Shown here piece after piece: positions 1 through 6,760 of a stretch of DNA of 37,332 bases (positions within the stretch are counted from its first letter, which is position 1; each line of letters starts with the position of its first letter). A program made the position numbers and the translations under genes. The stretch lies in assembly GCA_046765875.1 (NCBI GenBank), contig JBKPSJ010000286.1, positions 1 through 37,332 of the forward strand, given 5' to 3'. The DNA is from DASRHY01 sp046765875. GTDB lineage: Bacteria; Actinomycetota; Actinomycetes; Propionibacteriales; Kribbellaceae. The notes below the pieces were generated by a model, which was not told where the DNA came from, did no database searches, and was given only the letters and a program-made list of their open reading frames with translations.

Positions 1-913
1 CGTCGGCGGTGTACAACGTGCGCGCCTCGACACCGGCGTCCAGCAGCACGACGTCACCATCGGCGACCGGGCCGTCGTTGCGGACCCAGTGCAGCACCGG
101 CGCGTGGTTGCCGGCAGCAACGATCGAGTTGTACCCGACGCCGTTGCCGCTGGTGCGGGCGCGCCGGTCGAACGTGCCCTGCAGCCAGCGCTCGCCACCA
201 CCGGCCACCGCGGTGCGGAGCTCGGATGCGACATCGGCGAACGCGACCGCCGAGGCGTCCACAGCCTCGCGGAGCTGGCCGATCTCCCAGTCGTCCTTGA
301 TCCGGCGCAGCTCGGACAGCACCCGGCGCAACTCGGCGACGTCGGCCGGGCCGGTGCCGACCAGGGCGTCCAGCAGCGGCTCGACACCGTACGTCGACAG
401 CCAGGCCGGGACAGCGCCGCGCAGCCCGGACGGCAGTTCCTCGATCGGCCGGCATGCGACGCCGAGCGCCGCGGACCACTCCTTCAGCCCGGGCACCGGG
501 CCGATCCACAGCTCGCCGTCACGGGCGTCGGCGAAGAAGTCGACCTCGTCCGGTCCGGCGGTCTCGCGCAGGAACAGCGTCGCCTCGTGTCCGTCACCGG
601 ACGGCGTCATCACCAGCACCGACCCCTCGGCCTGGCAGCCGGTCAGCCAGACGAAGTCGCTGTCGGCGCGGAACGGGAAGTCGGTGTCGTTGGCCCGGAC
701 CGGAGCCCGCCCGGCGGCGACCGCGATCCGCCGGCCCGGGAACTCCCGGCTGAGCCGATCGCGGTGGTTCGCCGACGCCTCGGCAAGCCCGTCCGGGACG
801 GTGACGCTGCGGCTCACCGGTCCCCAGCCCTGCCGGATCGACTCGCGGAACCCTGCCGCGTCGATCGGCCGTTTCGAGTCCCGGTGTGCCGGGGGCTTGT
901 GCTGTTCGGTCAT
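1..913 (-). CDS. Xaa-Pro aminopeptidase (M24 family), C-terminus beyond window
   Basis: The frame opens with ATG at 913 and runs off the left edge, so 304 residues are visible. A GGGAGG lies 11 nt before the start. Residues about 30-170 match the N-terminal aminopeptidase-P domain (the run ending ADSDFVWLTGCQAEGS is typical). The pita-bread M24 domain begins near residue 200, and the first two metal-ligand aspartates are seen in DAGVEARTLYTAD (D292 and D304). Known members remove an N-terminal residue before proline or hydroxyproline using two metal ions in the cytoplasm. It lies 49 nt downstream of the epimerase gene on the same strand, so it is probably the last gene of the hydroxyproline operon, where it could free imino acids from collagen-like peptides. 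That role is inferred from position. The remaining metal ligands lie outside the window and cannot be checked. Confidence 0.9.
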   Translation of the reverse strand, partial: MTEQHKPPAHRDSKRPIDAAGFRESIRQGWGPVSRSVTVPDGLAEASANHRDRLSREFPGRRIAVAAGRAPVRANDTDFPFRADSDFVWLTGCQAEGSVLVMTPSGDGHEATLFLRETAGPDEVDFFADARDGELWIGPVPGLKEWSAALGVACRPIEELPSGLRGAVPAWLSTYGVEPLLDALVGTGPADVAELRRVLSELRRIKDDWEIGQLREAVDASAVAFADVASELRTAVAGGGERWLQGTFDRRARTSGNGVGYNSIVAAGNHAPVLHWVRNDGPVADGDVVLLDAGVEARTLYTAD

Positions 914-962
914 CTCGGGTGACGCCTCCCTTGTGGGGTCGAGTTGTCGAGCACTTGTAGGG

Positions 963-1964
963 CTACAGCGCGAAGCCGGCGGGGAACGGGTCGTCCGGGT
1001 CGAGCAGGTAATGCCCCATCCCGGTGATCCAGGCCCGGCCCGACACCGAAGGTACGACGCCGGGCCGTCCGCCGACACTGGTTTCCGACAGCAGCCGGCC
1101 GGTGAACCGGGTGCCGATGAACGATTCGTTGACGAAGTCCTGCTCGAGCCCGAGCGCACCGCGCGCATGCAACTGCGCCATCCGCGCGCACGTCCCGGTA
1201 CCGCACGGCGACCGGTCGAACCAGCCGGGGTGGATCGCCATCGCGTTGCGGCTGTCGCTCCCGTCCTGTCCCGGTGCGGTGAACTGGACGTGCTTGCAGC
1301 CGCGGATCGACGGGTCCTCCGGATGGACCGGCAGCGCCGTCTCATTGATCGCGGCCATGATGTCCAGGCCCGCTTGGAGAATACGGTCCTTCTCGGCCCG
1401 GTCGAACGTTATCCCCAACTGCTCCAGCGGCAGGATCGCATAGAAGTTGCCGCCGTACGCCATGTCGTACGTGAGGGTCCCGAACTCCTTCACCTCGACC
1501 TTCGCGTCCAGTTCATGCGCGTACGCCGGTACGTTCTGCAGTGTCACCCGCTCCGCCCGGCCGTCGGCGACGGCGACCTCGGCCACCACCAGCCCGGCGG
1601 GTGTGTCGAGCCGTACGGTGGTCACCGGTTCCGTGACGGGGACCATGCCGCTCTCGACCAGCACAGTTGCCACGCCGATGGTGCCGTGACCGCACATCGG
1701 GAGTAGTCCGGACACCTCGATGTAGAGCACGCCCCAGTCCGCGTCCGGCCGGGTCGGCGGTTGCAGGATGGCACCGCTCATCGCGGCGTGCCCGCGAGGC
1801 TCGTTCATCAGGAACAGCCGCAGGTCGTCCATGTGCTCGATGAAGTATTCACGGCGCTCGGCCATCGTCTTCCCGGGTACGACGCCGACACCGCCGGTGA
1901 TCACCCGGGTCGGCATCCCCTCGGTGTGTGAGTCGATCGCGCTGAGGTACCGGCTGAAACGCAT
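963..1964 (-). CDS. 4-hydroxyproline 2-epimerase / proline racemase family
   Basis: This 333-residue protein is of normal length for the proline racemase family. Both catalytic cysteines are present: C91 in MCGHGTIG and C254 in SPCGTGTCARMA. Having both separates it from trans-3-hydroxyproline dehydratases, which carry threonine at the second site. The family interconverts L- and D-imino acids by a two-base mechanism without cofactor. Epimerases acting on trans-4-hydroxy-L-proline give cis-4-hydroxy-D-proline. The ATG start is 3 nt after the stop of the DapA-family gene, and a GAGGTGA ribosome site lies within the end of that gene, so the two are translationally linked. The neighbouring flavin dehydrogenase and deaminase favour 4-hydroxyproline over proline as substrate. 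Proline racemase activity cannot be excluded from sequence alone. Confidence 0.92.
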   Translation of the reverse strand: MRFSRYLSAIDSHTEGMPTRVITGGVGVVPGKTMAERREYFIEHMDDLRLFLMNEPRGHAAMSGAILQPPTRPDADWGVLYIEVSGLLPMCGHGTIGVATVLVESGMVPVTEPVTTVRLDTPAGLVVAEVAVADGRAERVTLQNVPAYAHELDAKVEVKEFGTLTYDMAYGGNFYAILPLEQLGITFDRAEKDRILQAGLDIMAAINETALPVHPEDPSIRGCKHVQFTAPGQDGSDSRNAMAIHPGWFDRSPCGTGTCARMAQLHARGALGLEQDFVNESFIGTRFTGRLLSETSVGGRPGVVPSVSGRAWITGMGHYLLDPDDPFPAGFAL

Positions 1965-1967
1965 GGC

Positions 1968-2873
1968 TCACCTCGCCAGGTGCTCGACTGCCCGCTTCAT
2001 GTCCGCTTCGAGCGTAGCCAGGTGCTCCGGCGACAATGGTCCGCGCGGCGGGCGGCAGGGACCGCCGTACCGGCCGACGTAGTCCATCCCGTACTTGATC
2101 GCCTGGACGAACTCGGTCCGCGAGTCCCAGCGGAACGCGGCGACCAGCGGCTCGTACAGCACCCGGGCCTGCTCGACCTTCCCGGCTGTCGCCAGCTCGA
2201 ACAGCCGGACGGACTCGGCCGGGAACACATTCGGGAACCCGGCGAACCAGCCGGTGGCACCCATCAGCAGGGACTCGACCACGACGTCGTCGGCGCCGGA
2301 AACGACGGTGAGTTCGGGTGCGCGCTCGCGGATCTCCAGCACCCGCCGTACGTCGCCGGAGAACTCCTTGACCGCGACGATGTTCTCGATCTGGGCGATC
2401 TCGGCCAGCAGGTCGGGCGTCAGGTCGACCTTGGTGTCGATCGGGTTGTTGTAGACCATCACCGGCAGACCGGCCTTCGCCACCTCGGTGAAATGGTGCA
2501 GTACCTCCGACCGGTTCGCGCGGTACATCGTCGGCGGCAGGCACAGCACCCCGTCGGCGCCGTCCTCGGCCGCCAGCTCGGCCCAGTGCCGGGCCTGGTG
2601 TGCACCCGCGCCGTGTACGCCGACCACCACGAGTCCGTCATTGCCGACGGCATCGATCGCGGTTTTGGCGACCGCCCGGCGCTCATCGCCGGTGAGCGAG
2701 GAGTACTCGCCCAGCGAGCCGTTGGGCCCCACGCCATGGCAGCCGTTCTCGATCAGCCAGCGGCAGTGCTCGGCGTACCGGTCCAGGTCGGGTCGCAGGC
2801 CGGCGGGCGCGGTCGCGTCCTCGGCGTAGGGCAGGGCGGCGGCGACGATCACGCCGTCGAGCTTCTCGGTCAC
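1968..2873 (-). CDS. DapA-family lyase, probable 1-pyrroline-4-hydroxy-2-carboxylate deaminase
   Basis: A 301-residue TIM-barrel aldolase of the dihydrodipicolinate synthase family. The GTG start at 2873 is chosen because it overlaps the stop of the upstream gene as GTGA; the longer open frame would bury 45 improbable arginine-rich residues inside that gene. The Schiff-base lysine is K169 (IVAVKEFSGD), the supporting tyrosine is Y141 (VYNNP), and the carboxylate-binding loop reads GPNGSLGE (49-56) rather than the GTTGE of true DapA. In hydroxyproline pathways a DapA-family enzyme deaminates and dehydrates the pyrroline product of D-hydroxyproline oxidation to 2-oxoglutarate semialdehyde. Position between the dehydrogenase and the epimerase supports this role over lysine biosynthesis. 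Confidence 0.88.
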   Translation of the reverse strand: MTEKLDGVIVAAALPYAEDATAPAGLRPDLDRYAEHCRWLIENGCHGVGPNGSLGEYSSLTGDERRAVAKTAIDAVGNDGLVVVGVHGAGAHQARHWAELAAEDGADGVLCLPPTMYRANRSEVLHHFTEVAKAGLPVMVYNNPIDTKVDLTPDLLAEIAQIENIVAVKEFSGDVRRVLEIRERAPELTVVSGADDVVVESLLMGATGWFAGFPNVFPAESVRLFELATAGKVEQARVLYEPLVAAFRWDSRTEFVQAIKYGMDYVGRYGGPCRPPRGPLSPEHLATLEADMKRAVEHLAR

Positions 2874-4216
2874 AGTTCCTCCAATGGGGTGCTGGCCAGG
2901 TCCCGCATCCTGACCGGTACGGCGATGGGGCGGCGGGAAGCGGCGGCATGGTCGAGTGGGGTGTTGGTCAGTTCGGCGACGGTGCGGGCACACACGCGGC
3001 CCTGGCACATCCCGAGGCCGGCCCGGCTGGTCAGCCGCAGCCCGCGCCCGGCTTCGGCGACCTCGGCGGCGCGGTTGAGCTCGTCATAACTGACCTCTTC
3101 GCACCGGCAGACGAGGGTGTCGCCGGTCAGCCAGGTGCGCCAGCCGGGCCCGATCGGGTACGCCTTGGCCAGCGCCCGCGCGACTTGATTGCCATGGGCA
3201 ACTAGCTTGCGTTCCGCTTCGGCCGGACCGGGTCCGTGGCCGAGCTGCGCAGCGGCGGCCGCTCCGGCGACGGCGCCCTCCGCCTCGGCAGGGGCCGCAC
3301 CGGCGACACCGGTAAGTTCGCCCGCGGCATACACGCCCGGCACCGAGGTCTGCTGATCGGCGTCCACCTCGACGGCCGAGCCGCCGTCCGGCGCCTCGAT
3401 CAGCTTGCAGCCGGCGGAGATCGCGAGTTCGAGTTGGGCGGTGAAGCCGTACCCGATGCACACCGCGTCGACCTCGATCCGGCGGCGGGTGCCGGGGACC
3501 GCGTTCCAGTCCCGGTCGAGCTTGGCGACAGTCACCGAGTCGAGCCGGTCCTCCCCGTGGGCCGCGATCACCGCCGTCGCGGTATGAACCGGAATGCGGT
3601 GGCGGCCGAGGGTGGCGGCGTACGAGGTGAACTCACCGAGCTTTCCCGCGGCCGCCAGCGGAGCGCTGTACCAGCCGGGGACGATCGTGGTGAGGTGGTT
3701 CGCCTCGAGCAGGCCGACGACGCGGGCATTGACATCGGCGAGCGAGCGCGCGACCGGCAGCAGGAATGGCCCGGTGCCGGCGACCAGCACCCGCCGGCCG
3801 ACCGGCACCCGCTGGCCCTTGGCGAGAGCCTGGGCGGCACCGGCCGTGTATACGCCGGGCAGGTCCCAGCCGGGGAACGGCAACGCCCGGTCGTACGCAC
3901 CGGTGGCGAGCACCAGCACCTCGGCGTCAACGGTCCGTACCGTGCGACCGGGAGCGTCGGCCCGGCCGGTCTGCAGCCGCAACCGCTGACCGCCGCCGAT
4001 CGGCTCGATCGCCCAGACGGTCGTCTCGCTCAGGTGCTCGATCCGCTCGTGAAGACGCGGAGCATTCGTCACGCCGAGGGCAGAGCGACGGTAGTACTGC
4101 CCTCCGACCTGTGCGGCGCTGTTGATGAGCAGCACATCGGCTCCGGCCTCCGCAGCCCGCCGCGCCGCGGCCATGCCGGCGGGTCCGGCACCGACGACCA
4201 CCACGTGGCGGGTCAT
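2870..4216 (-). CDS. FAD/NAD(P)-binding oxidoreductase subunit with BFD-like iron-sulfur domain (D-hydroxyproline dehydrogenase alpha-type)
   Basis: A 448-residue protein starting with a dinucleotide-binding fold, VVVGAGPAGMAAARRAAEAG (GxGxxG at 9-14). A second nucleotide-binding motif, VAGTGPFLLP, lies near 145-155. The C-terminal part carries four cysteines in the pattern C370, C372, C404 and C409 (VCRCEEVS ... MCQGRVC), as in the BFD-type [2Fe-2S] domain. This architecture is that of HcnB, opine oxidase subunit A and the alpha subunit of heteromeric D-hydroxyproline dehydrogenases. It overlaps the ferredoxin-like gene by 4 nt (ATGA) and the deaminase gene by 4 nt (GTGA), so subunits are probably made together. 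It likely accepts electrons from the DAO-type subunit. The final acceptor is not visible from sequence. Confidence 0.9.
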   Translation of the reverse strand: MTRHVVVVGAGPAGMAAARRAAEAGADVLLINSAAQVGGQYYRRSALGVTNAPRLHERIEHLSETTVWAIEPIGGGQRLRLQTGRADAPGRTVRTVDAEVLVLATGAYDRALPFPGWDLPGVYTAGAAQALAKGQRVPVGRRVLVAGTGPFLLPVARSLADVNARVVGLLEANHLTTIVPGWYSAPLAAAGKLGEFTSYAATLGRHRIPVHTATAVIAAHGEDRLDSVTVAKLDRDWNAVPGTRRRIEVDAVCIGYGFTAQLELAISAGCKLIEAPDGGSAVEVDADQQTSVPGVYAAGELTGVAGAAPAEAEGAVAGAAAAAQLGHGPGPAEAERKLVAHGNQVARALAKAYPIGPGWRTWLTGDTLVCRCEEVSYDELNRAAEVAEAGRGLRLTSRAGLGMCQGRVCARTVAELTNTPLDHAAASRRPIAVPVRMRDLASTPLEEL

Positions 4217-4485
4217 GATCGGACCCCGGGCAGTTCGGCGCCGTGCTGGGCGCGGATCTCGTCACCCGGCTCAAGGATGCGCTGGCACGCGCGGACATCC
4301 GGTACGCCATTCACCACGACCAGACAGTCGAAACAGACGCCGATCCCGCAGAACACGCCACGCGGACGTCCGTGCTTCCGAGTGTCCCGCCAGGACTGCT
4401 TACCGGTCGCAATCAACAGCCCGGCTACCGTCTGGCCTGGCTCGGCGGACACCGTCCGGCCGTCGACCGTCACGATGAAGCTCAT
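4213..4485 (-). CDS. small [2Fe-2S] ferredoxin-like subunit (HcnA type)
   Basis: A 90-residue protein with four cysteines, C46, C51, C54 and C67 (GVFCGIGVCFDCLV ... VRACQR), in the CX4CX2C...C order of plant-type [2Fe-2S] domains. The start is the ATG at 4485, which overlaps the stop of the upstream oxidase gene as ATGA; a longer open frame exists but lies inside that gene. Small proteins of this kind are the HcnA-like subunit of HcnABC, of opine oxidases and of D-hydroxyproline dehydrogenases, carrying electrons between the two flavoproteins. Its place between the two flavin subunit genes, with 4-nt overlaps on both sides, fits one trimeric enzyme. Confidence 0.9.
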   Translation of the reverse strand: MSFIVTVDGRTVSAEPGQTVAGLLIATGKQSWRDTRKHGRPRGVFCGIGVCFDCLVVVNGVPDVRACQRILEPGDEIRAQHGAELPGVRS

Positions 4486-5648
4486 GCCGGCACCTCCGCC
4501 ATCACGGCGGGCCGGTCCACGCGGAACGGCTTCGCGTCCAGATGCGGCTGCTCGCCGGTGAACAGCTCGGCCAGCAGCCGGCCGGTCGACGCGGCCAAGC
4601 CGATACCGGCGCCCTGGTGACCGGTCGCGTGCCACAGGCCGGGCAGCCGGGGATCCTCGCCGATGACCGGCAGATGGTCCGGCGCGTACGGTCTGAACCC
4701 GCCGTACGCCCGCACCACCGGCACATCGCCCAGGAACGGGAACAGCGCGACGGCCTTCGCGGCGAGCTCGCGCAACACGGCGAGCCGGACCGTATCGTCG
4801 AATCCGATCCGCTCGCGGCTGGAGCCGATCAGGACCGTTCCCGCCCGGGTCGACTCGACCACGGTGGACGTCTGCAACTCCGCTTCACCGCTTCCGACGG
4901 CGCCGACGTAGTCCGAGTCGTACACCTTGTGCTTGATGCACTGCGGCAGCGGTGCGGTCACCAGGATCATGCCGCGGCGCGGCAGCACGGTGATCGGCGC
5001 ACCTGCCGATCCTGCGAACTGACCAGCCCAGGGTCCGCACGCGTTGACGACGGCGCCGCATGGAATCACTCCGTCATCGGTCTCCACCGCGGTGATCGCC
5101 TGACCGGTACGACGTACGCCGGTCACTTGTACGCCGGACCGGACCTCGCCCCCGCGAGCCCGGACCGCGGCGAGCAATGCCGTCGCGGCCAGGACGGGCT
5201 GGAGCTGTGCATCCTCGGGGTAGTAGATGCCCGCAGTGACTCTCGGCGTAAGCAGCGGCTCGTACGGGATGATCTCGTCGGGCTGAAGCGAGCGGGCGTC
5301 GATACCGGCCCGGCGCTGAGTGCCGGCGAAAGCTGCAAGCGGGCCCGGATCTGTGGTGGCGACGACCAGACCGCCCTTGGGGTCCCACTCGACGTCGGCG
5401 CGGTCCGGACCAAGTACGTCGGCCAGCCTGTCCAGGACGCGCGGCCACTCACGACGGGACGCGACGGCCAGGGCCAACTCGGGCCCGGGCTGCTTATCCG
5501 AGACCAGCACGTTGCCCTCACCGGCGGCGGTGGTCCCGGACGCGGGCGCGGACCGGTCGACCACGACCACGCGCACGCCGCGCGCGGTCAGCGCCTCCGC
5601 ACAGGCGGCGCCGACGATCCCGGCACCGACCACGACAACATCCGCCAC
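4482..5648 (-). CDS. FAD-dependent DAO-family oxidoreductase, catalytic subunit of D-hydroxyproline dehydrogenase type
   Basis: A 388-residue D-amino-acid-oxidase-fold protein. It begins VVVVGAGIVGAACAEALTAR (GxGxxG at 8-13) and ends with the FAD-contacting GLWHATGHQGAGIGLAASTG segment. It resembles HcnC, opine oxidase subunit B and the beta subunit of D-hydroxyproline dehydrogenases, which oxidise the substrate C-N bond. The start is GTG at 5648 with GCGGGAA just upstream. It is the first gene of a tightly overlapping run that continues through the ferredoxin-like, FAD/BFD, deaminase and epimerase genes. Upstream lie an inverted repeat (5661-5678) and a long hairpin (5723-5778), so this run may have its own control point. 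Sarcosine or other D-imino acids are alternative substrates. Confidence 0.9.
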   Translation of the reverse strand: MADVVVVGAGIVGAACAEALTARGVRVVVVDRSAPASGTTAAGEGNVLVSDKQPGPELALAVASRREWPRVLDRLADVLGPDRADVEWDPKGGLVVATTDPGPLAAFAGTQRRAGIDARSLQPDEIIPYEPLLTPRVTAGIYYPEDAQLQPVLAATALLAAVRARGGEVRSGVQVTGVRRTGQAITAVETDDGVIPCGAVVNACGPWAGQFAGSAGAPITVLPRRGMILVTAPLPQCIKHKVYDSDYVGAVGSGEAELQTSTVVESTRAGTVLIGSSRERIGFDDTVRLAVLRELAAKAVALFPFLGDVPVVRAYGGFRPYAPDHLPVIGEDPRLPGLWHATGHQGAGIGLAASTGRLLAELFTGEQPHLDAKPFRVDRPAVMAEVPA

Positions 5649-5660
5649 GCCGATTCCCGC

Positions 5661-5678
5661 CGTTCAGTAAAATGAACG
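5661..5678. promoter_or_regulatory. inverted repeat, candidate operator before the dehydrogenase operon
   Basis: CGTTCA and TGAACG flank a 6-nt AT-rich centre (GTAAAA). It sits 12 nt upstream of the GTG start of the first dehydrogenase gene, in a patch less GC-rich than its surroundings. This is the size and position expected of a repressor site, and the nearby XRE-cupin regulator is the obvious candidate. Binding is inferred. Confidence 0.45.
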
Positions 5679-5722
5679 ATTTCGAGGGTAGGTCGTCCCA
5701 CATCCGCCCGTCAACCCGGCGG

Positions 5723-5778
5723 CTTGGCACCCGCATCAACCGTTTCTGCGCCGAGAAACGGTTGATGTGGGTGCCAAG
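5723..5778. repeat. 25-bp near-perfect hairpin directly after the regulator gene
   Basis: The arm at 5723-5747 and the arm at 5754-5778 are reverse complements except at one position, where the RNA would form a G-U pair. The loop is GCGCCG. It begins 2 nt after the stop codon of the XRE-cupin gene as that gene is read. It could be a transcription terminator of the long-stem, no-U-tract kind seen in actinobacteria, or an RNA-processing or attenuation element between regulator and operon. No T-run follows on either strand. Confidence 0.7.
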
Positions 5779-5780
5779 TG

Positions 5781-6368
5781 TCAGTCGGTGTGGAGATCGT
5801 GCAGGTCGCGGGGGTGTTCTGCGGCGTACTGGAGCAGCAGGACCGAGGAGACCGGGCCGTCGAGCGCCTCGTACTCGTGCGGTCCGTCGGCGCGGAACGA
5901 GACGTAGTCGCCGGGATCGGTGTCCAGGCTGCGGCCGTGCACGGTGATCCGGAGCCGTCCGGACAGCACGATGTGGTGCTCGATCCCGGGGTGACCCGCC
6001 GACCGCTGGACCGCACCCGGCCGGACCCGCTGGTCGTACACCTCGAGCAACCCGCCGGCCGGGTCGATCTTGCGCAGCATCCGCAGATCGATCGCCGCAC
6101 CGCTCAGTACGTCGAGTTCGGCGGAGCGTACGACCAGGACCTCCGGCTCGGTCCGCTCGCTCAGCAGTGCCGAGACCGGCAGGCCAAGTGCGTTCGACAA
6201 ACTGAACACCGTCTCGATGGTCGGGTTGCCGGTGCCGGACTCGAGCTGCGACAGCGTTCCCTTGGCGATCCCCGACCGCCGCGCCAGTTCCGACAGCGAG
6301 ATCCCCTGCTCGTCCCGCCGGGCGCGCAGGTTCGCCGCCAGCATCTCCCCCGCCCTCACACCATCCAC
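5781..6368 (-). CDS. XRE-family regulator with C-terminal cupin domain
   Basis: 195 residues. The GTG at 6368 is chosen because GGAGG lies 5 nt before it; another in-frame GTG (6359) and an ATG (6344) follow. The helix-turn-helix spans about residues 12-68 (LRARRDEQGISLSELARRSG, then GTLSQLESGTGNPTIETVF). The cupin barrel spans about 115-180 (GHPGIEHHIVLSGRLRITVHG, then DPGDYVSFRADGPHEYEAL). Regulators of this two-domain type control amino-acid or polyamine catabolism and sense a small ligand in the cupin. It sits between the aldehyde dehydrogenase gene and the dehydrogenase genes on the same strand, so it probably controls one or both. Whether it represses or activates cannot be seen. Confidence 0.92.
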   Translation of the reverse strand: MDGVRAGEMLAANLRARRDEQGISLSELARRSGIAKGTLSQLESGTGNPTIETVFSLSNALGLPVSALLSERTEPEVLVVRSAELDVLSGAAIDLRMLRKIDPAGGLLEVYDQRVRPGAVQRSAGHPGIEHHIVLSGRLRITVHGRSLDTDPGDYVSFRADGPHEYEALDGPVSSVLLLQYAAEHPRDLHDLHTD

Positions 6369-6438
6369 GCAACCTCCTCGTCGACCGACCATCCGCCGCC
6401 AGACTAATGACCCTCGCCGCCCGGCCCGACACGATCGC

Positions 6439-6742
6439 CATCAACGGACGCTTCTGGTCACCGCTACACCGGGCCCCGCGACTCCCATGACAACGCCATC
6501 ATCGGACGCCTCTGGTCACCGCTACGCCGGGCATCGGCCGGCCCACATCATCGCGATCATCGGACGGTTCTGGTCACCGCTACACCAAGAACCGTCGGAC
6601 AGGCATCCGGAAGGTGACCAGAAGCGCGCGATGAGCGCCAACGGACACGCGGACCGGCACCCGAGCGGTGACCAGAGGCGACCGACGACCGACAACGCAC
6701 CCAGCGGTCGCCCTAGAGATGACCAGCAGCGGCCGATGATCG
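6439..6742. repeat. six-copy repeat cluster, three forward then three inverted
   Basis: Between two genes, a unit of about 35 bp with core TTCTGGTCACCGCTACACC is present six times. Forward copies are at 6439-6473, 6497-6531 and 6555-6586, spaced exactly 58 bp. Inverted copies are at 6611-6640, 6664-6691 and 6715-6742, spaced about 54 and 51 bp. The shared core TGGTCACC is exact in five copies and reads TGGTCATC in the last. The innermost forward and inverted copies give an 11-bp perfect stem (TTCTGGTCACC with GGTGACCAGAA). A competing 9-bp stem (GACGGTTCT 6563-6571 with AGAACCGTC 6588-6596) overlaps it. Copy 6 begins 19 nt after the aldehyde dehydrogenase stop. No gene is supported in 6369-6760. 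Function is unknown. Confidence 0.75.
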
Positions 6743-6760
6743 TCGGCCGAGGTGTGGCGA

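Noticed and set aside
9..1706. Long plus-strand frame of 565 codons over the peptidase and epimerase genes
   Set aside because: Arginine/proline/serine-rich composition without any domain; it is antisense to two genes with clear catalytic motifs.
1968..3008. 346-residue form of the DapA-family protein
   Set aside because: The extra 45 residues lie inside the upstream coding gene and do not resemble any family; the GTGA overlap gives a natural start.
6439..6586. CRISPR-like spacing of 35-bp repeats with 23-bp spacers
   Set aside because: Repeats are imperfect, only three in one direction before they invert, and no cas gene is present.
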